47,584 bases of DNA, from contig NZ_JALKFZ020000172.1 of assembly GCF_023243075.1 (NCBI RefSeq), positions 1-47,584 of the forward strand. The letters are read 5' to 3'. Numbering within the stretch: the stretch's first letter is position 1; each line of letters begins with the position of its first letter. A model generated the notes under the pieces. It made no database searches. It saw only the letters and a program-made list of their open reading frames with translations, and had not been told where the DNA came from. Source of the DNA: Frankia sp. AiPa1 (GTDB taxonomy: Bacteria; Actinomycetota; Actinomycetes; Frankiales; Frankiaceae). Shown one piece after another: positions 41,598-47,584 of this stretch. Both the position numbers and the translations under genes were made by a program.

Positions 41598-41642
41598 GCC
41601 ACAGCGCCGCCCTCACCGGCGGCCCGGCAGCGGGAGCCTGAC

Positions 41643-42440
41643 GTGTCCAACAACCCCGATGTTCTCAGCACACCCGATGTTCTCAGCACACCCGAGGTGC
41701 CCGGCGGTGGCACCAGGGATCCGGCCGGCGGTGCCGATCCGGCCGGCGGTGCCGATCCGGCCGGCGGGGGCGCTCCGCCCGGCGCGCGCGTGCTCTACGA
41801 CCTGGTCCAGCGACGCCGGGACGTGCGGGGCGAGTTCACCGGAGCGCCGATCGCGCCGGATGTCCTGGACCGGGTGCTCGCCGCCGCCCACGCCGCTCCC
41901 AGCGTCGGGCTGAGCCAGCCGTGGGACTTCGTGGTCGTCACCGGGCGCCGGGCCCGCGAGGAGTTCGCCGCGCACGTGCGGCACGAACGGGCGGTGTTCG
42001 ATGCGACGCTGGACGCGTCGCGCTCGCGGCGGTTCGCCGGAATCCGGATCGAGGGTGTGCTGACGTCGTCGGTGTCACTTGTCGTGACCTATGACGCGGC
42101 GCGCGGGGGACCGGCGGTCCTCGGCCGGCACGCGATCGCCGACGCCGGTCTGTACTCGGTGTGCCTGGCCGTCGAGAACCTCTGGCTGGCGGCGACCGCG
42201 GAGGGACTCGGCGTCGGCTGGGTGTCCTTCTACCGTGAGCCGTTCGTCCGTGAGCTGCTCGGCATCCCGGCGCGGGTCCGTCCGGTCGCCTGGCTGTGCC
42301 TCGGCCCGGTGACCCACCTGGAGGACCGCCCCGATCTGGAGCGGCATGGCTGGGCCGCCCGCCGTCCGCTTGCCGAGGTCCTGCACGCGGAGCACTGGGG
42401 CGCTCGGATCGGCGCCCATGACGGGGCCACGACCGGCTGA
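41643..42440 (+). CDS. bluB: 5,6-dimethylbenzimidazole synthase BluB
   Basis: This 265-residue flavin destructase converts reduced FMN and O2 to 5,6-dimethylbenzimidazole, the lower ligand of B12. Family marks: 'RRDVRGEFTGAPIAPDVLDR', 'AAPSVGLSQPWDFVVV', 'LGRHAIADAGLYSVCLAVEN' and 'GLGVGWVSFY'. Residues 1-50 are an extra low-complexity segment with DVLSTP and ADPAGG repeats, from 18-nt and 15-nt tandem units. GTG at 41643 has GGGAG 7-11 nt before it. A B12 riboswitch precedes it. The downstream LLM oxidoreductase gene follows after 81 bp and may be co-transcribed; F420/FMN chemistry would suit either. Confidence 0.9.
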   Translation: MSNNPDVLSTPDVLSTPEVPGGGTRDPAGGADPAGGADPAGGGAPPGARVLYDLVQRRRDVRGEFTGAPIAPDVLDRVLAAAHAAPSVGLSQPWDFVVVTGRRAREEFAAHVRHERAVFDATLDASRSRRFAGIRIEGVLTSSVSLVVTYDAARGGPAVLGRHAIADAGLYSVCLAVENLWLAATAEGLGVGWVSFYREPFVRELLGIPARVRPVAWLCLGPVTHLEDRPDLERHGWAARRPLAEVLHAEHWGARIGAHDGATTG

Positions 42441-42521
42441 GCGTGGATTCATCGCGCAGGCCCGAGGCTGGTGAGCTGCGGCGCGCCACCATGCGTCACC
42501 ACTGACCCCTCTGGAGTAATC

Positions 42522-43430
42522 ATGAAGATCGGGCTGTACCTGGGCAACCCGCCCAGTCCGGACACCATCGTCGAGCGGGTCCGGGCGGCGGCCGACGCCC
42601 GCCTCGACAGCGTCTTCCTCAGCCAGCTGACCGGCTGGGACTCGCTGACACTGCTCGCGCTCGGTGCGGCGGCGGTGCCCGACATGGCGCTTGGCACCGC
42701 CGTCGTCCCGACCTACCCGCGGCATCCCGTCGTGCTCGCCGGGCAGGCCCTCACCGTCCAGGCCGTGACCTCGCGGCAGCTCACCCTGGGAGTGGGACCC
42801 AGCCACAGGGTGCTGATCGAGGGGGTCTTCGGATACCGCTACGACCGGCCCGTGCGGCACATCCGCGAGTACCTCACCGCGCTGCGTCCGCTGCTGCGCG
42901 GACAGGCGGCCGAGGTCCGGGGGCAGACGCTCACCGCGGCCGGCCGGCTCGACGTGCCCCCCACCCGCGAGCCGTCGCTGCTGCTCTCGGCGCTCGGGCC
43001 GACGATGCTCCAGGCCGCCGGTGAGCTCGCCGACGGAACAGTGACGGTGTGGACGGGTGCGGCGACCGTGGCCGACCACATAGTGCCCGCCGTCACCAAA
43101 GCGGCGAACGCCGCGGGCCGGCCCGCGCCGCGGGTGGTCAGCGCGGTCGGCCTGTGCGTGACCGAGAACCCGGACCGGGTACGTGCCGCGGTGGCCGAGC
43201 GACTCGGCTTCGCCGGGACGCTGCCCGCCTACCGGGCGATTCTCGAACGTGAGGGCCTCACCGGCGTGCACGAGACGATCGTGGCCGGCGACGAGGCGGC
43301 CGTCGCGCGGGCCGTGCGTCGCTACCGGGACGCGGGCGCGACCGAACTGCTCGTCAGCCCGGTCGGCGACCCGCGGGAACAGGCCCGAACCCTGCGGCTG
43401 GCCGCCGACCTGCGCTCGTCGATGGCCTGA
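42522..43430 (+). CDS. LLM-class F420-dependent oxidoreductase
   Basis: This 302-residue TIM-barrel luciferase-like protein starts MKIGLYLG and follows the TIGR03564-type pattern: 'DSVFLSQLTGWDSLTLLALG', 'LGTAVVPTYPRHPVVLA', 'RQLTLGVGPSHR' and 'LLLSALGPTMLQ'. These are thought to use F420H2 as hydride donor. The substrate is unknown. ATG at 42522 was chosen because CTGGAG lies about 6-11 nt upstream; the frame is open to 42471. It probably lies in the riboswitch-controlled bluB transcript. Confidence 0.85.
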   Translation: MKIGLYLGNPPSPDTIVERVRAAADARLDSVFLSQLTGWDSLTLLALGAAAVPDMALGTAVVPTYPRHPVVLAGQALTVQAVTSRQLTLGVGPSHRVLIEGVFGYRYDRPVRHIREYLTALRPLLRGQAAEVRGQTLTAAGRLDVPPTREPSLLLSALGPTMLQAAGELADGTVTVWTGAATVADHIVPAVTKAANAAGRPAPRVVSAVGLCVTENPDRVRAAVAERLGFAGTLPAYRAILEREGLTGVHETIVAGDEAAVARAVRRYRDAGATELLVSPVGDPREQARTLRLAADLRSSMA

Positions 43431-44103
43431 CCGCCTCCCGCCGGGACGCCTCACCCCCGCGGCGATCCGAGCGTGGCAGCCCGTTCGTGGGTCGCCCGTT
43501 CGGGTTGCCGCGGCATGCGGGGGCACTCGCACCCGCACCCTCGCGGCCACGGCCACGCTCCCGCCGTTCCCGGCCGCCTGCGGGGCACGGTCGTCGAGAC
43601 CGGGTGAGCCGGGGCTCAAACCGCTGGAAGACAGGGCCGGACCGGGTGGGCACACCGCGGCCACCGGCCGCGCCGTTCGTCGGCGGGCCGCCGTCCGGGT
43701 CATCCTCTCGTGGCCCGGAGGATGCCGCTCACCCCCGGTGATGAAACCCATATCCGTGCCGGCCCGCGCGGCCGGCGGCGTCCGGCATCCTGACCTCGGA
43801 ACCGCACCTGGGACCGAGGGGCACCCGTCAGTGTCCATGGCCGGTGCCCATGGCCGCCGGACGCCGGGAGGACGTCCGCCGACGCTGACGCGGGAGGCGA
43901 CGAGCGTGCGCGGAACACGGGAGACCGGATGCGGCCCGCGCTGGGCCGCTGCCGTGACACGGCCGTGAAGTTGGCCGTGATGCGGCCGTGAAGTGGCCGT
44001 GACGTGGTCGTGAGGCCGACCGGACCGGCCGGGTGGATCCGAACGGATCGACCCCGATCCCCAGCGAAGGGGAACCCCGCAGCGAGGTGGTGATGGCACG
44101 CCA
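43431..44103. other. Intergenic region upstream of a Ser/Thr kinase, with helically phased repeats
   Basis: I see no gene in this 673-bp stretch; open frames in it are not family-like. Near its 3' end are six copies of GGCCGTGA or near matches, starting at 43950, 43961, 43973, 43984, 43995 and 44006 (listed separately). Confidence 0.45.
43950..44013 (+). repeat. Six GGCCGTGA-like repeats spaced 11-12 bp
   Basis: GGCCGTGA occurs at 43961, 43973, 43984 and 43995, with one-base variants at 43950 and 44006. Spacing is 11, 12, 11, 11, 11 bp, so all copies face one side of the helix. It lies about 90-155 bp upstream of the kinase start. A cooperative regulator site or a bent DNA region is possible. 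Confidence 0.55.
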
Positions 44104-46752
44104 GTGGTGAGAAGGCTGGGAAGTTCCTACGTCCTGCAGTCGCCGATCGGCCGGGGCGGCATGGGCGAGGTGTGGCGCGGCCACGACGAGGCGGGCAACA
44201 TCCTCGCCTTCAAGCTGCTACTGCCGCATTTCACCGCCGACCCCGGCGTCGTCGCCCGGTTCATGCGGGAGCGCGCAATCCTGATCCGGGTCCAGTCGCC
44301 GTTCGTCGTGGCCATTCACGACCTGGTCGCCGAACGCGGCGAGCTGGCCATCGTGATGGAGTACGTCGAGGGCTCGGACCTGCGTCAGGAACTGTATCGC
44401 CGCCGCACGCTCCCACCCGCCGAGGCGGTCGGGCTGATCGTCGACATCCTCACCGGGCTCGCGACCGCCCACCGACTCGGCATCGTCCACCGGGACCTCA
44501 AGCCCGAGAACGTCCTGCTGGACCGTCAGGGCGGCACGTCTCGGCCCAAGGTCTCCGATTTCGGCATCGCCGGGCTGTGCGCCTCGGCGACCCGCCTGAC
44601 CGTGCCCGGAGGCATGCTCGGCACGCCCCTGTACATGGCGCCGGAAAGCGTCGACGGCGGCATCGTCGGTCCGGCCGCGGACGTCTATGCCGCCGGCACG
44701 ATGCTCTTCGAGATGCTCTGCGGTGTCGCCCCGTTCGCCGGGCGCGAGATGCTGTCGATCCTGCGGGCGCATGCTGACCTTGCCCCCGGGCGACCGCCAG
44801 GCATCCCGGATGACCTGTGGGCGGTGCTTGCCGCCATGCTGGCCAAGGATCCGCGGGAGCGGCCCGACATCGACCGGCTGAGGTCGCTGCTGCCGAGCCT
44901 CACGGGTATCGCTGCCGGCCCCGGGCTGGACGAGCCACCGGCGTCGAGCCGCCTTCGCTCCCTGTCCGCCGCCGCCGTTCCCGTCCCGGCCGCTGTTCCC
45001 GTCCCCGCTTCTGCGTATGCATATGCATCCGCACCGGCATCCGCATCGTCGTTCCGGCTTGCGCCCGGTCCGCGCGTGGAGATCGAGCCGACGCGGGCCC
45101 GTCCGGCCGTCGGCTCCTGGCGGCTGGCACGGCCGATCCCGGGCGAGGCCGCTGCCGCGCTGCTGACGCCGCCGCCGCCGACGCCAGGCGGCGAAGGGAC
45201 CGGGAGAGGTAGGGCAGGCGGAGCTGACAGAGCGGGCGCGGCCGACGGAGCGGGCCCGAGGCAACGGGCGGGCGGGGCCGAAGGAGCAGACGCAGCCGAC
45301 CGGGCGGGCGCGGGCAGCGGAGAAGGCGCAGACCGTCCGGCCCCGCCGCGGGAAGGCGCGCGACAGCCACCGACGTCCCGGGCCGGCGCGGGCGGCGCGG
45401 GCGGTGCCGGCGGTGCGGGCGGTGCCGGCAATGCGGGATACGCCTTCGAGGAGCCGGTGACCACACCGGTGGCCATCCGGGCGCCGGTGCTTCCGTCCGG
45501 TGGATCCGCGGGCGCGGCGCCACGCGCCGAGGCGGGAATCGGGGGAGCGTCGACGGACGAATCCTGGTCCAGCCCCGAGGAGCCGATCACCACGCCGACG
45601 TCGGTGCCGATCCTCCCGGTGTCGGGAGAGGACACCGCGCCCACCGAGCACACCGAGCTGGTGCCCGTGCCTGTGCCCATGCCCGCTGGCCGGATCACCG
45701 GGTCGGGGGCGCACCGGCCGGCCGGGCGGGCACATGGCCGGGCTGAACGCGGGAGCGAGCCCGGATCCGCGGCGACGGTGCGGCCCGGTTCCGAGCAGAC
45801 GATCATCGCCCCGTCTCGTCCACGCACCGCGGACGCCCCCGCTGCCGGTCGGCACGCTGGCGCTGACGGCCCGGCCGGGGACAAGCCGGTCACGGCGGGC
45901 ACAGGCGGGCCCGTCAGCGCCGTCGGTGCGGGTGGCGCTCCCGGTGCAGGTGTTGCTCGGGGTGGGGGTGGTGCTCCCAGCAGGGGTGGTGGGCGTGGGT
46001 CGTGGGCGAGGAGCGGCGGCGGTGGCCACCGCGCACCGTCCGCCGGTCACGGCGAGGGCCGTGGCCGGGTGTTGGCCGGGGTGATCGGGTTGGTGCTGGC
46101 GATCGTGATCGCCGTTGTCGTCGCGGTCGTGGCCGGCAGCCGCGGGGATTCCTCGCCGTCGCGCGAGCCGGCCTCGCAGGTCCGTGGGATCAGCCCGGAC
46201 GTCACCCCCGCGCCGCCGGGATCGGGATCGGGATCGGGGGTCGTCCCCGGCGGCCCGGGAGCCGTGAGCGGTCCCGCTGGACCCAGGGGACTGGGCACCT
46301 CGACTGACGGCCGCACTGTTCCCGGCGGCACCGGACGCTCGGCCGGTCCCGCTGGGCCGGGCAGCCAGAAACCGGCTCCTGGCCTGACGCCCTCGGCAGA
46401 CGCACCACATCCGTCCGTGACGTCCGCGCCGCCCGAACCGACGCGTACGCCGCCTGGTGAGACCCGCTCACCCGATCCCGATCCGCCGTCGCCGTCGTCG
46501 GCGCCCCCCACGACCAAACCGACCAGCAAACCAACCGGCAAGCCGACGACCAAACCGACGACGAAGCCGACCGGCCGGGCGACGCTCCAGCCGGTCATGT
46601 CGACGGTCAGGCCAACGGCGAGTAGAGTGCCCGCGCCCACGAAGACCTGCGCCGGCTCCTCCTCCGGTGGCGGTTCGTGCGGAACCCGTCACGGGTGGCC
46701 GCCGCTGCCGACGTTCGGCCGCAGCGCTGCCACCGTCATCGCGGCGGTGTGA
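44104..46752 (+). CDS. Membrane Ser/Thr protein kinase with long low-complexity linker and Pro/Thr-rich outer tail
   Basis: This is an 882-residue Hanks-type kinase. The glycine loop is GRGGMGEV (16-23), Lys37 in AFKLLL, HRDLKPEN at 129-136, DFG at 152-154 and 'YMAPES' at 177-182. After the kinase domain (about 8-275) comes a long Ala/Gly/Pro-rich cytoplasmic linker, then a membrane helix (about 657-679, 'GVIGLVLAIVIAVVVAVVAG'). The outer tail is Pro/Thr/Ser-rich, lacks PASTA repeats, and ends with a short Cys-containing segment. Adjacent GTG codons at 44104 and 44107 are possible starts. It is transcribed alone, preceded by helically phased repeats. Confidence 0.82.
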   Translation: MVRRLGSSYVLQSPIGRGGMGEVWRGHDEAGNILAFKLLLPHFTADPGVVARFMRERAILIRVQSPFVVAIHDLVAERGELAIVMEYVEGSDLRQELYRRRTLPPAEAVGLIVDILTGLATAHRLGIVHRDLKPENVLLDRQGGTSRPKVSDFGIAGLCASATRLTVPGGMLGTPLYMAPESVDGGIVGPAADVYAAGTMLFEMLCGVAPFAGREMLSILRAHADLAPGRPPGIPDDLWAVLAAMLAKDPRERPDIDRLRSLLPSLTGIAAGPGLDEPPASSRLRSLSAAAVPVPAAVPVPASAYAYASAPASASSFRLAPGPRVEIEPTRARPAVGSWRLARPIPGEAAAALLTPPPPTPGGEGTGRGRAGGADRAGAADGAGPRQRAGGAEGADAADRAGAGSGEGADRPAPPREGARQPPTSRAGAGGAGGAGGAGGAGNAGYAFEEPVTTPVAIRAPVLPSGGSAGAAPRAEAGIGGASTDESWSSPEEPITTPTSVPILPVSGEDTAPTEHTELVPVPVPMPAGRITGSGAHRPAGRAHGRAERGSEPGSAATVRPGSEQTIIAPSRPRTADAPAAGRHAGADGPAGDKPVTAGTGGPVSAVGAGGAPGAGVARGGGGAPSRGGGRGSWARSGGGGHRAPSAGHGEGRGRVLAGVIGLVLAIVIAVVVAVVAGSRGDSSPSREPASQVRGISPDVTPAPPGSGSGSGVVPGGPGAVSGPAGPRGLGTSTDGRTVPGGTGRSAGPAGPGSQKPAPGLTPSADAPHPSVTSAPPEPTRTPPGETRSPDPDPPSPSSAPPTTKPTSKPTGKPTTKPTTKPTGRATLQPVMSTVRPTASRVPAPTKTCAGSSSGGGSCGTRHGWPPLPTFGRSAATVIAAV

Positions 46753-46979
46753 GCGGGCATCGGCCGCCGCGGCGTCGGTGCCTCCGCTGGCCTGGTTCCA
46801 CCTTCCCGCCAGCGTCTCCCATCCATGTCTCATACACCACGCGCTGAGCTGGGCGTTCGTCCCCGCCGGATGGCCCCGGCCTGTTCCGGGCAATGCGTTG
46901 ATCTTTGCTGGCAGAGCCAGTTGGCCTGGTCTGTCCATGTCTGGTGGCTGGCCGCTGTGTTCCGCGAACGCTCCTCTGA

Positions 46980-47584
46980 TCATTGATCGGGGTGGGTGAT
47001 GCGGTCTCGTTCGTCGTCGATCGTCTGTGCCTGGGCGTGCCTGCCCATGGCGCGGAGTAGATCCGACTGGTTGTTCAGCGACTGGGTGAGGCCGGTGAGA
47101 TGGACGGCGGGCCGGTCGGCGGCCAGCCGGCGGCGGATCGTGATGGCTTCCTCGATCGCGGCCAGGGCCTGCTCCGGACGTCCCAAAGCCCCCAACTGGT
47201 TCGACTGGTTGTTCAGCGACATGGCGAGGTTGGGGAGGTAGGTGTCGGGCCGGTCGGCGGCCAGCCGGCGGCGGATCGTGATGGCTTCCTCGATCGCGGC
47301 CAGGGCCTGCTCCGGACGCCCCACATCCCTCAACCGGATCGACTGGTTGTTCAGCGACGTGGCGAGGTTGGGGAGGTAGGTGTCGGGCCGGTCGGCGGCC
47401 AGCCGGCGGTAGAGCGTGGCGGCTTCCTCGATCGCGGCCAGGGCCTGCTCCGGACGCCCCAAAGCCCCCAACCGGTTCGACTGGTTGTTCAGCGACGTGG
47501 CGAGGTCGGGGAGGTAGGTGTCGGGCCGGTCGGCGGCCAGCCGGCGGCGGATCGTGATGGCTTCCTCGATCGCGGCCAGGGCCT
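46980..47584 (-). CDS. TPR-repeat protein, 3' part only (runs off the window)
   Basis: This is the C-terminal 201 residues of a TPR protein that continues past the window end. Units of 46 residues ('GRPEQALAAIEEAITIRRR', 'LAADRPDTYLPNLA', 'SLNNQSNQLGAL') repeat almost identically; the last unit before the stop diverges ('PAVHLTGLTQSLNNQSDLLRAMGRHAQAQ'). The unit is longer than the 34-residue TPR. The missing N-terminus may carry an ATPase, CHAT or other effector domain. The stop is at 46980-46982. Confidence 0.85.
   Translation of the reverse strand, partial: ALAAIEEAITIRRRLAADRPDTYLPDLATSLNNQSNRLGALGRPEQALAAIEEAATLYRRLAADRPDTYLPNLATSLNNQSIRLRDVGRPEQALAAIEEAITIRRRLAADRPDTYLPNLAMSLNNQSNQLGALGRPEQALAAIEEAITIRRRLAADRPAVHLTGLTQSLNNQSDLLRAMGRHAQAQTIDDERDRITHPDQ
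47111..47584. repeat. 138-bp tandem repeats within the TPR gene
   Basis: A block starting GCCGGTCGGCGGCCAGCCGG recurs at 47111, 47249, 47387 and 47525, exactly 138 bp apart, each encoding one 46-residue unit. Near identity at the DNA level implies recent unit duplication or gene conversion. Confidence 0.9.

Noticed and set aside
43950..44013. GGCCGTGA repeats as a CRISPR or an origin iteron set
   Set aside because: Units are 8 bp with 3-4 bp between, too short for CRISPR, and no replication gene is nearby.
45017..45028. ATGCATATGCAT palindrome as a binding site
   Set aside because: It lies inside the kinase linker coding region and simply encodes an Ala-Tyr repeat.
47111..47584. Regular repeats at the window end as a CRISPR array
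   Set aside because: The 138-bp units are contiguous, in frame and encode TPR-like units; there are no spacers.

Overview
The window is very GC-rich DNA (coding third positions almost all G/C, frequent GTG starts) from a high-GC actinomycete. The gene set is a SARP-type regulator, DrrAB-like exporter, F420/LLM oxidoreductases, B12-riboswitch-controlled bluB, PASTA-less Ser/Thr kinases, VMAP/SAV_2336/NB-ARC-TPR proteins and highly repetitive TPR genes. This fits a Frankia-like or Streptomyces-like organism; Frankiaceae is my best guess, from general gene style only. I see no rRNA, tRNA or CRISPR array.

Layout. 0-1.3 kb: the right end of an IS200/IS605-type element (last codons of tnpB plus its omega-RNA/right-end hairpins), inserted into the 3' end of a DUF4143 AAA ATPase gene. 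1.6-6.7 kb: a possible small membrane protein, a WS/DGAT-like acyltransferase, then an osmC-LLM-LLM(SsuD-like) operon. 6.7-8.3 kb: AAA ATPase fused to a PD-(D/E)xK-like domain. 8.8-10.5 kb: alpha/beta hydrolase and TetR regulator, divergent around a 21-bp palindromic operator. 10.6-15.9 kb: DrrA/DrrB-like ABC exporter convergent with a SARP-BTAD-NB-ARC regulator whose 3' end overlaps drrB by 141 bp. 16.2-18.7 kb: phosphotransferase, then an HxlR regulator divergent from an NAD(P)-binding protein with paired CGGTAACCG palindromes between them. 18.9-24.9 kb: OafA-type acyltransferase, a small unknown protein, and two IrtAB-like half-transporters behind an iron-box-like site. 25.4-28.1 kb: a tightly coupled ParA-like / SAP-like / PIN-nuclease operon. 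28.3-29.8 kb: secreted GH16 glucanase. 30.5-41.0 kb: VMAP + FxsT-like STAND/TPR operon, convergent with an FxsA-like peptide gene and a HExxH (alphaKG-type) peptide hydroxylase gene, followed upstream by a membrane Ser/Thr kinase with a TAXI-type extracellular sensor. 41.4-43.4 kb: cobalamin riboswitch, bluB and an LLM oxidoreductase. 44.1-46.8 kb: a second membrane Ser/Thr kinase. 47.0 kb to the end: a TPR gene made of 138-bp tandem repeats.

The most interesting systems are (i) the 30.5-41 kb locus, which resembles FxSxx-COOH/VMAP conflict systems but has a precursor peptide without the FxSxx C-terminus, no radical SAM gene in the window and a kinase-TAXI receptor beside it; (ii) the ParA/SAP-like/PIN operon, which has the look of an NTPase-controlled nuclease module; and (iii) the TnpB right end, whose guide segment would be read from the disrupted ATPase gene. 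Two non-coding hairpins about 16.5 kb apart share an identical 14-nt loop on different stems, which suggests a structured repeat family. Many unrelated genes carry short in-frame tandem repeats at their ends or linkers.
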